In this document: piece after piece, positions 30,922 to 40,899 of the stretch
Position numbering within the stretch: the stretch's first letter is position 1
Layout: the number at the start of each line of letters is the position of its first letter
From: Mariprofundus sp.
GTDB lineage: Bacteria > Pseudomonadota > Zetaproteobacteria > Mariprofundales > Mariprofundaceae
Assembly (NCBI GenBank): GCA_030951045.1
Contig: JAUZQJ010000021.1
Coordinates: 16,944 to 80,943, forward strand
Direction: 5' to 3'
Length of the DNA stretch: 64,000 nt
Notes under the pieces: generated by a model
What the model was told of the DNA's origin: nothing
What the model saw: the letters and a program-made list of their open reading frames with translations, nothing else
Database searches by the model: none
Translations under genes and position numbers: made by a program

Positions 30922-31482
30922 ATGAATACAATTCAAACCATGGTGAATGTGGCGGAACGTATAAAGTTGTTACGGAAAGAACAGGGTTTAAGTCTGCGGG
31001 CGTTGGCAGATGCTGCGGGTGTGAGTCCTGCAACATTGTCGCAAATTGAGTCAGGACAAGCATCACCTTCTGTTGCTACATTGGAAAAGTTGGCTGATGG
31101 ATTGGGTAGAACAGTCGCTGCCTTTTTTCTCGATAGAGTAGAAGACACCGATGTTGAGATTTTTGCGCTCGACGAACGTACCGCTGTACCGCTCAAGGGT
31201 GGCAGTAGCTTTGTACCGCTGACGGCACAACACCGGCCTGCCGGTTTTGAGCCCATGCTTGTGCATCTGGAACCGGCCGGGAAACTCGATGAATCGCTAT
31301 ACGGTATTAACAGTGCGCAGGTATTCGTCTGGGCGCGTCGGGGCCGTGCCGTGCTGGAACACAATGGCAGCGAGTACGAAGTGCATGAAACCCAGTCGGT
31401 TTATTATGATGCTCGCAAGCCGCACAACTGGAGCAATCCCTTTGAAGAATGCTGTGAACTGCTGATGGTACGCTCCCGGTGA
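30922..31482 (+). CDS. XRE-family HTH regulator with C-terminal cupin domain
   Basis: KLLRKEQGLSLRALADAAGVSPATLSQIESGQASPSVATLEKLADGL HTH plus cupin C-terminus; 4-nt overlap with the next gene. Confidence 0.88.
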   Translation: MNTIQTMVNVAERIKLLRKEQGLSLRALADAAGVSPATLSQIESGQASPSVATLEKLADGLGRTVAAFFLDRVEDTDVEIFALDERTAVPLKGGSSFVPLTAQHRPAGFEPMLVHLEPAGKLDESLYGINSAQVFVWARRGRAVLEHNGSEYEVHETQSVYYDARKPHNWSNPFEECCELLMVRSR

Positions 31483-33620
31483 GTAGTATGCTGTCGCTCA
31501 ATGCGGCACTGGCTGCATGTATGGTATGCACATTGGCAACCCTTATCCCTGCATTCTGCTCCAGAAACGGACTGCAGCGCAGTCTGCTTTGCCTGCTGTT
31601 GGCTGTTACAGGGTTGCTCGCCTGTATAGCTGGTCTTGCTGGCCTGCTTGTCGGCGGCGGCGATCTCACTCTGCCCCTAGGACTGCCGTGGCTACCCATG
31701 CATTTGCGCATCGATGCATTGTCATCATTCTTCCTGTTACTCATCGGTTCACTACTACTGTCGGTCGCTATTTACTCTCAGGGCTATCTGCGCGGGATGG
31801 CACATATCGCGTCGCTGACAGTATTTATGCCGCTGTTCGTGCTCGGCATGCTTGGCGTGGTGCTCTCAGATGATGCATTCACGTTTATGCTGTTCTGGGA
31901 AATTATGAGTGTGTCCTCTTACTTCCTTGTGACCTTCGAACATCAGCATGTTGAAAACCGTAAAGCCGGCTATATTTATCTGCTGATGGCACATCTGGCT
32001 GGGCTGCTGATTCTCGGTAGTTTTGCGACCCTTTATGCTGCCAGCGGGTCATTCGAATTTGCTGCTATGCGTGAAGCGGTTATCTCACCACTATGGGCTG
32101 CGATTGCCTTTTTACTGGCTGGTGTTGGCTTTGGCACCAAGGCTGGTATGGTGCCTATGCACGGCTGGCTGCCGGAGGCGCATCCGGTAGCGCCAAGCAA
32201 TGTATCGGCGCTGATGAGTGGTATCATGCTTAAGGTCGCTATCTTCGGTTTTCTCCGCGTGGTCTGGGATTTGATGGGGCCGGGCGACTTCCAGTGGTGG
32301 TGGGGAATGCTGGTACTAGCTGCAGGCTCCGGCTCGGCAGTGACGGGCGTATTGCTGGCTCTGCAACAGAATGATCTGAAGCGGTTGCTGGCTTATTCTT
32401 CGATTGAAAACATAGGCATTATCCTGATTGGTCTGGGGCTGGGGATGTTGTTGGCACGCTTCGAATACCCGATGTTGTCTGCGCTGGCGTTAATCGGTGC
32501 CCTCTATCACGCCATCAATCATGCGCTGTTCAAGGGTCTGCTGTTCATGGGTGCTGGCGCAGTTCTGCACAGCACAGGCACGAGAAATATGGAGGTCATG
32601 GGCGGACTGATTCATCGTATGCCATGGACTGCTGCTCTATTTTTGGTGGCCTGTATTGCTATTGCCGGTCTGCCGCCGTTCAACGGTTTTGTCTCCGAAT
32701 GGCTTATTTTTCAATCAGCACTGATGGCGCCGCAACTCGGTGGCACCATGCTCTCCACCATGATTCCGTTTTCCGCCGCCATGTTGGCGCTGGCCGGCGC
32801 ACTGGCAGCAGCCTGTTTCGTCAAAGCCTTCGGTGTGGTGTTTCTCGGTCGTAGCCGCAGCGAAGCAGCAAGCCATGCTCATGAGGTGGATCACTGGATG
32901 AAACTGGGTATGGCTATTCCGGCACTGCTCTGTCTGCTGTTCGGCTTGTCTCCGGTGCTGGTCATTCCTGTATTGGATGCCATTCCCCAATTGCTGTTGC
33001 ATACCTCGATATCCGATTCAGTGCATGCACACGGCTGGCTATGGCTGACACCGGTTGATACCGGCCGCGCCTCGTACTCTGCCCCGATCATATTGGCCGG
33101 TATGCTGGTACTCGGAGGAGTGACGTTCTGGTTGCTGCATCCCAAAGGCAGAACCATACGCCGGAGTAAAATGTGGAGTTGCGGCAATCCGCACCTGAAT
33201 GCTCGCATGCAGTACAATGCCACCGCCTTCTCGCAGCCCTTGCGGCGTATATTTTCAGGCGTCTATCAGCCCGAAGAAAAGACCCATATCGCCAGACCAT
33301 TCCATACACTGCTGACACAGCAGGTTCGTTATATCGTGCATATTCAGGATCTGATGGTGCAGAGGCTGTATCAGCCGGTAGCTGATTATGTGTTATCGCT
33401 GGCAAAACGACTGGATCGCCTGCACCAGCAGGATATCCGTGCCTATCTGGCCTATACCTTTTATACCATTCTATTTCTGTTGGCGCTGTTATCTATCAAA
33501 CAGTCTATTGCCGCTTACCATTTTTGGCCCTTGATGCAGGGCAAGGCCTTAAGCACACAGATACTTGCTGGGCAGCCTCGTCTGCCTGTAGCAGGCTTGG
33601 TTACAGGGGTGGCAGTATGA
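31479..33620 (+). CDS. HyfB-like proton-translocating/antiporter-like membrane subunit, paralog 1
   Basis: NuoL/HyfB family (FMLFWEIMSVSSYFLVTFEHQ, GFGTKAGMVPMHGWLPEAHPVAPSNVSALMSGIMLKVAIFGFLR); GTG start. Confidence 0.9.
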   Translation: MSSMLSLNAALAACMVCTLATLIPAFCSRNGLQRSLLCLLLAVTGLLACIAGLAGLLVGGGDLTLPLGLPWLPMHLRIDALSSFFLLLIGSLLLSVAIYSQGYLRGMAHIASLTVFMPLFVLGMLGVVLSDDAFTFMLFWEIMSVSSYFLVTFEHQHVENRKAGYIYLLMAHLAGLLILGSFATLYAASGSFEFAAMREAVISPLWAAIAFLLAGVGFGTKAGMVPMHGWLPEAHPVAPSNVSALMSGIMLKVAIFGFLRVVWDLMGPGDFQWWWGMLVLAAGSGSAVTGVLLALQQNDLKRLLAYSSIENIGIILIGLGLGMLLARFEYPMLSALALIGALYHAINHALFKGLLFMGAGAVLHSTGTRNMEVMGGLIHRMPWTAALFLVACIAIAGLPPFNGFVSEWLIFQSALMAPQLGGTMLSTMIPFSAAMLALAGALAAACFVKAFGVVFLGRSRSEAASHAHEVDHWMKLGMAIPALLCLLFGLSPVLVIPVLDAIPQLLLHTSISDSVHAHGWLWLTPVDTGRASYSAPIILAGMLVLGGVTFWLLHPKGRTIRRSKMWSCGNPHLNARMQYNATAFSQPLRRIFSGVYQPEEKTHIARPFHTLLTQQVRYIVHIQDLMVQRLYQPVADYVLSLAKRLDRLHQQDIRAYLAYTFYTILFLLALLSIKQSIAAYHFWPLMQGKALSTQILAGQPRLPVAGLVTGVAV

Positions 33621-33642
33621 TGATCAGCAAGGAGAGCATGCA

Positions 33643-35655
33643 ATGAACACCGCTATTATCCTCGCACTGGCTTCATGCAGTATGGCTCTGGTTGCAGCAC
33701 TGGCACCACTGTTTTTACGGCAACCGGTTGCCCAGCGTACAGGCTTGAGCCTGTTGCTCGCGGCCTCTGGCTTGCTGGCCATGATCGCTGGCATCTGCGG
33801 ACTGATACTGGGCGGTGACGCACTAATTTTGCCATTGGGACTGCCCTGGATGCCCATGCATGTGCGTCTGGATGCGCTCGGTTCTTTCTTCTGTCTGGTC
33901 ATTGGCTCACTGCTGTTACCCGTTGCGATCTATTCACAGGGTTACTTGCGTGACGAAACGCGTTTAACATCACTGGCTATTTTCATGCCTTTGTTTGTTC
34001 TGGGCATGTTGGGTGTTGTGCTCTCCGATGATGCGTTCACGTTCATGTTATTCTGGGAACTAATGAGCGTATCATCCTACTTTCTCGTGACATTCAAGCA
34101 TGAAAACCTGGAAAATAGAAAAGCCGGCTTTATCTATTTGCTGATGGCGCATATGGCTGGATTGTTGATTCTCGGTAGTTTCGCCGTGCTCTACGCAGCG
34201 GCCGGATCATTTGAATTTAGCGCCATGCGTGACGCAACCATTTCACCGTTTTGGGCTTCGGCAGCATTTCTGCTGGCTGGCTTCGGCTTTGGTACCAAGG
34301 CCGGTGTCGTACCATTGCACGGTTGGCTACCGGAGGCCCATCCGGTAGCGCCAAGCAATGTGTCGGCACTGATGAGCGGCATTATGCTCAAGGTAGCCAT
34401 CTTTGGTTTTATCCGTGTCTGTTGGGATTTGATGGGGACAGGGGATTTTCAGTGGTGGTGGGGTGCACTGGTGCTGGCTGCAGGCTCTTCATCAGCCATC
34501 ACCGGCGTATTGATGGCTCTACAACAGCATGATCTGAAACGTTTACTGGCCTACCATTCGATAGAAAACATCGGCATTATTCTGATTGGTCTTGGACTTA
34601 GCATGCTGCTGGCCCATTTTGGGCACCCGATGTTGGCTGCGCTGGGGCTGGTTGCAGCGCTGTATCACACGATCAATCATGCCCTGTTCAAAGGCCTATT
34701 GTTTATGGGGGCCGGTGCCGTGTTGCATAGTACGGGCACACGCGACATGGAATCAATGGGTGGACTTATTCATCGTATGCCATGGACAGCGGCCCTGTTT
34801 CTGGTGGCGTGTTTGTCGATATCGGCATTGCCCCCATTCAATGGTTTTGTTTCCGAATGGCTGACTTTTCAGACAGCTCTGATGGCGCCACAGATGGGTG
34901 GTGCACTGCTCACCGCCATTGTTCCTTTCTCGGCAGCTATGTTGGCCCTGGCCGGGGCTCTTGCTGCTACCTGTTTTGTGAAGGTGTTTGGCGTCGTGTT
35001 TCTCGGGCATGCGCGCAGTGAAGTGGCTGCATCAGCCCATGAAGTCGATAACTGGATGAAAGTGGGCATGGCGATTCCGGCGGTGTTCTGTTTGTTGCTG
35101 GGCTTGTTGCCGGTGCTGTTTATTCCGTTAGTGGATCGCGTGCCGCAATTGCTGCTGCATGCTTCACTGGCAGATTCTATCCATGCACATGGCTGGTTAT
35201 GGCTGACGCCGATTGATGTTGCACACAGTTCCTACTCTGCACCCATTGTTCTGATTGGTATGCTGGTTCTTGGCGGACTGGCTTTCTGGTTACTGCACCC
35301 CAAAGGTAGAACTATACGCCGCAGTGTTATGTGGAGTTGCGGTAACCCGCATGTGAATGCGCGCATGCAGTATAATGCAACCAGTTTTTCACAACCACTG
35401 CGCCGCATTTTTGCCGGTATTTATCGCCCTGAAGAAGAGCTGCGTATCGAGCGCAGTCGTCATAAGCTGCTCGCCGATAGTGTACATTATGCGGTGCATG
35501 TCGGCGATATGGCAGTGCAATATCTTTATCAACCTATTGGTAAGCTGACGTTATATGTCGCAAAATTGCTCCAGCATGAGCATCAACGCGGCATTCACGC
35601 TTATCTGGCTTACACATTTATTACGATCCTGTTTTTGTTGGCGGTGTATATATGA
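33643..35655 (+). CDS. HyfB-like proton-translocating/antiporter-like membrane subunit, paralog 2
   Basis: Very similar along its length to the preceding ORF, with the same motifs. Confidence 0.9.
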   Translation: MNTAIILALASCSMALVAALAPLFLRQPVAQRTGLSLLLAASGLLAMIAGICGLILGGDALILPLGLPWMPMHVRLDALGSFFCLVIGSLLLPVAIYSQGYLRDETRLTSLAIFMPLFVLGMLGVVLSDDAFTFMLFWELMSVSSYFLVTFKHENLENRKAGFIYLLMAHMAGLLILGSFAVLYAAAGSFEFSAMRDATISPFWASAAFLLAGFGFGTKAGVVPLHGWLPEAHPVAPSNVSALMSGIMLKVAIFGFIRVCWDLMGTGDFQWWWGALVLAAGSSSAITGVLMALQQHDLKRLLAYHSIENIGIILIGLGLSMLLAHFGHPMLAALGLVAALYHTINHALFKGLLFMGAGAVLHSTGTRDMESMGGLIHRMPWTAALFLVACLSISALPPFNGFVSEWLTFQTALMAPQMGGALLTAIVPFSAAMLALAGALAATCFVKVFGVVFLGHARSEVAASAHEVDNWMKVGMAIPAVFCLLLGLLPVLFIPLVDRVPQLLLHASLADSIHAHGWLWLTPIDVAHSSYSAPIVLIGMLVLGGLAFWLLHPKGRTIRRSVMWSCGNPHVNARMQYNATSFSQPLRRIFAGIYRPEEELRIERSRHKLLADSVHYAVHVGDMAVQYLYQPIGKLTLYVAKLLQHEHQRGIHAYLAYTFITILFLLAVYI

Positions 35656-36599
35656 GTTCGGCTTCTGTTCAAATCATACAAGCAGTGATGTTACTGCTAT
35701 TTGCTCCCTTGGCGGCCGGCTTCATTTCGACCTGCAAGGCTCGCCTGCAAAACCGTAGAGGAGCAGGGGTGCTGCAACCCTGGCGCAACCTGCGCAAGCT
35801 GTTCAAAAAGGAAGTGGTGATGGCGCACCACGCATCATGGGTCTTCCGTTTTACTCCCTATATTGTATTCACTGCCACGCTCATGGCCGCCAGTGTGGTA
35901 CCGGCTCTGCTGGTGGATACTCCCTTGTCGCTGACAGCCGATGTGATTGCGCTGGTGGCACTGTTGGCACTGGCTCGTTTTTTTCTGGCCTTGGCAGGCA
36001 TGGATATCGGCACGGCCTTCGGTGGCATGGGTGCAAGCCGTGAAATGACATTCTCGGCCTTGGCTGAACCGGCCATGCTAATGAGTATATTTGTGCTATC
36101 GTTATCTGCACACAGCACCAATTTGACGACCATGATCACCCATACTCTTAACTCACCATTTGCCCTGCATCCATCGCTGGCCTTCGCCATGGTCGCCATG
36201 GTGATGATAGCAGTGGCAGAAAATGGCCGTATTCCGATTGATAACCCGACTACGCATCTGGAACTGACCATGATCCATGAAGCGATGATTCTTGAATATT
36301 CCGGCCGACATCTGGCGTTGCTGGAGTGGGCAGCGATGGTGAAACTACTACTTTTTTCTACTCTGATTGTGGATTTGTTCATGCCGTGGGGCATGACAGC
36401 ACAGGCAGATTTGACCGGGGTGGCAATCGCACTGGGGCTGTGGATGGTGAAAGTGGCGGGACTGCTGTTTGTCTTGGCGGTGTTTGAAACGAGTATGGCC
36501 AAGCTACGCTTGTTTGAAGTGCCTGAATATTTGAGCGGCGCTTTTGTTATCTCATTTCTGGGTTTGCTCTCCTATTATATGCTGGAGGTAGGCGCATGA
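35652..36599 (+). CDS. HyfC/NuoH-like membrane subunit
   Basis: NGRIPIDNPTTHLELTMIHEAMILEYSGRHLALLEW. Confidence 0.9.
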   Translation: MSSASVQIIQAVMLLLFAPLAAGFISTCKARLQNRRGAGVLQPWRNLRKLFKKEVVMAHHASWVFRFTPYIVFTATLMAASVVPALLVDTPLSLTADVIALVALLALARFFLALAGMDIGTAFGGMGASREMTFSALAEPAMLMSIFVLSLSAHSTNLTTMITHTLNSPFALHPSLAFAMVAMVMIAVAENGRIPIDNPTTHLELTMIHEAMILEYSGRHLALLEWAAMVKLLLFSTLIVDLFMPWGMTAQADLTGVAIALGLWMVKVAGLLFVLAVFETSMAKLRLFEVPEYLSGAFVISFLGLLSYYMLEVGA

Positions 36600-37273
36600 G
36601 TGCTACTCTCATTCAGCAATTGGTTGATGGCTTTGCAGCCCTGATGTTACTCACATCCTTTGCCCTGCTTGCTCAGCACCGCATGCTATCCGTACTACAC
36701 TGGTTCGCTGGTCAGGGGCTATTGCTGGCGGCTACTGCCGCTATCGTTGCTTACGGCACCGACAATGAGGAGCTGTATATTTCAGCCCTCATGGCTCTGT
36801 TGCTCAAGGGTATGCTCCTGCCCTGGTTGCTGAGGCGAGTCATTCGCCAGTTGCATGTACACCGGGAAGTTGAACCGCTGATGAACAGCTCTATGACCAT
36901 GCTGGTGGCGCTTGGCGTTACCCTGTTTTCATTCCATATTATTCAGCCGATTGAAAAAACATCGCTACTGATGACGCGAGATTCGATGGCGATTGCTACT
37001 GCCTGTGTGCTGCTCGGTATGCTGATGATGATTACACGTAAAAAAGCTATTACTCAGGTGATTGGTTTTCTGGCGGTGGAAAACGCACTGTTTTTTGCTG
37101 CTATCGGAGCCACCAATGGCATGCCACTGGTGGTGGAAATCGGTATCGCCTTTGATGTGCTGATTGCCGCGCTGATTTTCGGACTGTTCTTTTTCCAGAT
37201 ACGCACCACCTTTGACTCCCTCGAAGTGGATACGATGAATGCACACCTGATCCACAAGGATGATGACGAATGA
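36596..37273 (+). CDS. HyfE-like (NuoK-like) membrane subunit
   Basis: VIGFLAVENALFFAAIGATNGMPLVVEIGIAFDVLIAALIFGLFFFQIR; operon position. Confidence 0.85.
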   Translation: MSATLIQQLVDGFAALMLLTSFALLAQHRMLSVLHWFAGQGLLLAATAAIVAYGTDNEELYISALMALLLKGMLLPWLLRRVIRQLHVHREVEPLMNSSMTMLVALGVTLFSFHIIQPIEKTSLLMTRDSMAIATACVLLGMLMMITRKKAITQVIGFLAVENALFFAAIGATNGMPLVVEIGIAFDVLIAALIFGLFFFQIRTTFDSLEVDTMNAHLIHKDDDE

Positions 37274-38751
37274 ATCTGTTTCTCGCCACTTTGCTCTCTC
37301 CGCTGTTGGGCGGTCTGCTGCTGGCACTGATCAACAACCCTCGCCTGGCCGCCCGACTCAATGTTGCGACAGGCATATCCACCTTTATATTTAGTGTTCT
37401 GCTGGCGCTGGAAGTGCTCGGTGTAAAATCGGTGGATGCCATGGATGGTTGGTTTCATCTGGATGCCTATAATGTATTTTTGGTGGTGCTTACCGCCTTT
37501 GTTGGCATGACCACTACCATCTTTTCCGGCCCTTACATGCGGCATGAGCTGGAAAACGGACGGGTCAATGAGAGGCGTTTACGTCTGTATCACAGTATGT
37601 TTCAACTGTTCCAGTTCGGTATGCTGCTCGGATTTACCACCAATAATATCGGCGTGCTGTGGGTGTCGCTGGAGCTGGCTACGCTGGCGACCGTATTGCT
37701 GGTATCTCTGTACCGTACGCCAGCATCGATTGCTGCGGCATGGAAGTACTTTATCCTGTGTGGCATGGGCATCGCCCTGGCCCTGTTCGGCACTGTGCTG
37801 GTGTTTTTCACGTCATCGGCGGTGCTGGGACATGGCAATGAAGCATTGAATTGGACGGCTTTATACGCTCATGCTGCCCAGCTGGATCCGGCCGTGATGA
37901 GTATTGCGTTTTGTTTTTTGATGGTGGGTTACGGTACCAAAGTGGGTTTAGCGCCCATGCATGCGTGGCTGCCGGATGCGCACGGTGAAGGCCCAACACC
38001 GGTGTCGGCTGTACTCTCAGGCCTGTTGCTGAATCTTGCCTTGTATGCGCTGGTGCGCTGTAAAATGCTGGTGGATGGCTCAACCGGTACAGAAATGGCG
38101 GGGCATATCATGATGGGCTTCGGTCTGTTATCACTGGCAGTCTCTGCTCTGTCCCTGCATAAACAGCGGGATATCAAGCGTATGTTTTCCTTCTCATCTA
38201 TTGAACATATGGCGTTAATGACCTTTGCCTTCGGTATCGGCACCTCTTTGGCGACCTTTGCTGCTTTACTGCATATGACCGTGCATTCATTGGTGAAATC
38301 GGCTATTTTCTTTACCGTAGGCCATGCAGCACAGGCAATGGGTACGCAGAAGATGTCCGAAATTCGCGGCCTGATTCGTCATCACCCCGGCATCGGCTGG
38401 GGTCTGTTGGTCGGCGTGGCCGCCATTGCAGGCTTTCCGCCGTTTGGTGTGTTTACCAGTGAATTTCTGATCTTTACTGCCGCACTCGAATCTTACCCGT
38501 GGACAACAGTACCATTGTTGCTGGGGCTGCTGGTGGCTATGGCTGGTCTGTTCCGCTTTGTACAACCGATGGTCTATGGTGAAGCGCCGGACTATGCCAA
38601 ACATGTGCATGTGAATATGACACCGGTCTATATTCATCTGTCGCTGGCGCTATTATTGGGTTTGGCTATTCCGGGCTTTCTGGCTGATTGGTATCATCAG
38701 GCTGCGGCGTTGATTACGATGGTCACACCAAGCGTAGGAGGCAACGCATGA
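37270..38751 (+). CDS. HyfF-like antiporter-like membrane subunit
   Basis: NNIGVLWVSLELATLATVLLVSLYRTPASIAAAWKYFILC; GTKVGLAPMHAWLPDAHGEGPTPVSAVLSGLLLNLALY. Confidence 0.9.
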   Translation: MNLFLATLLSPLLGGLLLALINNPRLAARLNVATGISTFIFSVLLALEVLGVKSVDAMDGWFHLDAYNVFLVVLTAFVGMTTTIFSGPYMRHELENGRVNERRLRLYHSMFQLFQFGMLLGFTTNNIGVLWVSLELATLATVLLVSLYRTPASIAAAWKYFILCGMGIALALFGTVLVFFTSSAVLGHGNEALNWTALYAHAAQLDPAVMSIAFCFLMVGYGTKVGLAPMHAWLPDAHGEGPTPVSAVLSGLLLNLALYALVRCKMLVDGSTGTEMAGHIMMGFGLLSLAVSALSLHKQRDIKRMFSFSSIEHMALMTFAFGIGTSLATFAALLHMTVHSLVKSAIFFTVGHAAQAMGTQKMSEIRGLIRHHPGIGWGLLVGVAAIAGFPPFGVFTSEFLIFTAALESYPWTTVPLLLGLLVAMAGLFRFVQPMVYGEAPDYAKHVHVNMTPVYIHLSLALLLGLAIPGFLADWYHQAAALITMVTPSVGGNA

Positions 38752-40340
38752 AGCATCTGGTGAATACCTGGTTTGCCGAACAGCTCAGTGAACATGGCAT
38801 GTACACCAATTATCTGGCTGATCATCATCCTGAACAAATGCCGTGCCTGGAAATTCGTTTTATTGATTGGGAAAAGGCGGCGGAAACAGCGCGTCGTCTG
38901 GAGATGCGACTGGTGGCTGTATGGGCTGCTGAAGGTGGCTGCCATGAACAGGACGAGGGCATGTATGTTTATATGTCTTTTGCACACCCTGAGCATCGGC
39001 ATGCGCTGGTGCGTACCTTGCTAGGTAAGACGCGCCGTGAAATTCCATCTATCAGCAAGCATTATATTGCAGCTTCCCGCATGGAACGGCATATCCAGGA
39101 TATGTTCGGTATTGTAGTGACGAACATTCCCGATGAGCGGCGCTGGATCAAGCATGAGCATTGGCCGGAAGATGCCCGTCCGTTGTTGCGTACCTTTGCC
39201 CGGGATACGCGTATGGAACAGTCAGAGGGAGAATATCCGTTTGTGCAAAGTGATAGCGAAGGCGTTTACGAAATTCCGGTAGGTCCTGTGCATGCCGGCA
39301 TTATCGAGCCCGGTCAGTTTCGCTTTTTGGCTGTCGGTGAACAGATTTTGAACATGGAACAGCGTTTGGGTTTTGTGCATAAAGGTATAGAAAAATCTAT
39401 GCAAGGACGCACTGCTGAACAGGGTGTACGGCTGGCTGCACGCGTTTCCGGCGATTCCACTGTTGGGCATGCTTGGGCCTTTGCCCAGGCCTGTGAATAT
39501 GCTGCTGATATCAGGGTGTCTAAACGGACTAGTTATCTGCGCGGTGTGTTGTGCGAACGGGAACGCATGGTGAATCATATCGGTGATATAGGCGCTATCT
39601 GCAATGATGCAGCCTTTTCTTTCATGCATAATCAGTGTCTGCGATTGCGTGAGGATATGGCGCGCCAACATGCTCGTCTGTTCGGGCATCGACTGATGAT
39701 GGACACCATTACCCCTGGCGGCGTGACGATCGATCTGAGCCAGCAGGAAAGTAGCGAACTGATTGATGATACCCGTCAGTTGGCTGCCGAGGTAGAGCAC
39801 CTACGCACCATTTATGCAGATAACCCGTCGATTCAGGAACGGGTTATAGGCTCGGGGTCAGTGAGTATTAGTGATGCCCGCGATATCGGGCTACTCGGTT
39901 ATGCCGGACGCGCATCGGGTGACTATCCGGATGAACGCATCGAAGAAGCTTACCCGCCTTATGATGATTTGGATGTGAATATCCCGCAGGGTAAACTCGG
40001 TGATGTGGCGACCCGCGTGTGGGTACGTTTTGAAGAGATGGCTGATTCGGCGCGTATGATTATCCAGTTATTAGAAAACCTTCCCGAAGGAGATGTCCTG
40101 ACTCAATGGCATGCGCCTGAAGCGGGTGTTTCCGGTTTTTCTGCCATTGAAGCATGGCGCGGTGAGATTGCTTGCTGGCTACGTTTTGGTGAAAATGGTG
40201 TTCTTGATCGCTATTTCGTGCGCGATCCATCTGTAATCAACTGGCTGGGGCTGGAGCTGGCAGTGCGTGAAGTGCCTGTTCCCGATTTCCCACTCAATAA
40301 TAAATCCTTTAACTGCTCCTATTCGGGTAACGACGTATGA
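38748..40340 (+). CDS. HyfG-like (NuoC+D fusion) hydrogenase-related large subunit lacking the [NiFe] cysteine set
   Basis: N-terminal NuoC-like domain, then FRFLAVGEQILNMEQRLGFVHKGIEKSM...; L1 region RVSGDSTVGH, C-terminus NKSFNCSYSGNDV. Confidence 0.88.
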   Translation: MKHLVNTWFAEQLSEHGMYTNYLADHHPEQMPCLEIRFIDWEKAAETARRLEMRLVAVWAAEGGCHEQDEGMYVYMSFAHPEHRHALVRTLLGKTRREIPSISKHYIAASRMERHIQDMFGIVVTNIPDERRWIKHEHWPEDARPLLRTFARDTRMEQSEGEYPFVQSDSEGVYEIPVGPVHAGIIEPGQFRFLAVGEQILNMEQRLGFVHKGIEKSMQGRTAEQGVRLAARVSGDSTVGHAWAFAQACEYAADIRVSKRTSYLRGVLCERERMVNHIGDIGAICNDAAFSFMHNQCLRLREDMARQHARLFGHRLMMDTITPGGVTIDLSQQESSELIDDTRQLAAEVEHLRTIYADNPSIQERVIGSGSVSISDARDIGLLGYAGRASGDYPDERIEEAYPPYDDLDVNIPQGKLGDVATRVWVRFEEMADSARMIIQLLENLPEGDVLTQWHAPEAGVSGFSAIEAWRGEIACWLRFGENGVLDRYFVRDPSVINWLGLELAVREVPVPDFPLNNKSFNCSYSGNDV

Positions 40341-40846
40341 TGAGAATTCTGAAACAGCTGGTCAAAGTAGGTACGATCACCGAGCCACTGGGCGATGCAA
40401 ATAACGATATTGAACAGGTTGGTGAGAAGCTTGAGCCGATTATCCGCAAACGCTTTGCTGGTTCACTGGCCATTCGCGCAGTCGATGCCGGATCCTGCAA
40501 TGGTTGTGAACTGGAAATTCATGCCGCTAACAATGCCTATTACGATATTGAACGTTTCGGCATCTGTTTTACTGCCAGTCCGCGTTTCGCCGATATGCTG
40601 TTGGTGACGGGGCCTGTGACTCGCAATATGGAAACCGCCTTGAAAATGACTTTCGATGCCATGCCGCAACCAGCGCTAGTGGTTGCTATGGGTGATTGCG
40701 CCGCCGATTGCGGCGTGTTCGGACGTGATAATTATGCTATTGCAGGTGCGGTGAGTGATATTATTCCCGTTGATGTGGTTATCCATGGCTGTCCGCCAAC
40801 ACCGACAGATATTATTCGTGGTATCCTTACCGCGCTTGAATCATAA
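40337..40846 (+). CDS. HyfI/NuoB-like [4Fe-4S] small subunit
   Basis: Cluster ligands retained: GSCNGCE, GDCAADCG, HGCPPTPTDIIRG. Confidence 0.92.
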   Translation: MMRILKQLVKVGTITEPLGDANNDIEQVGEKLEPIIRKRFAGSLAIRAVDAGSCNGCELEIHAANNAYYDIERFGICFTASPRFADMLLVTGPVTRNMETALKMTFDAMPQPALVVAMGDCAADCGVFGRDNYAIAGAVSDIIPVDVVIHGCPPTPTDIIRGILTALES

Positions 40847-40899
40847 TGTATCTTTGTGCTGATCCGTTGTTGGTATAGCAGGCCTTACTGCAGGATAAT

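Noticed and set aside
31479-38751. Reading the cluster as respiratory complex I or an Mrp antiporter
   Set aside because: NuoC/D fusion, HyfE and HyfB-type C-termini point to the Hyf/Ehr group; no NuoEFG or MrpEFG partners nearby.
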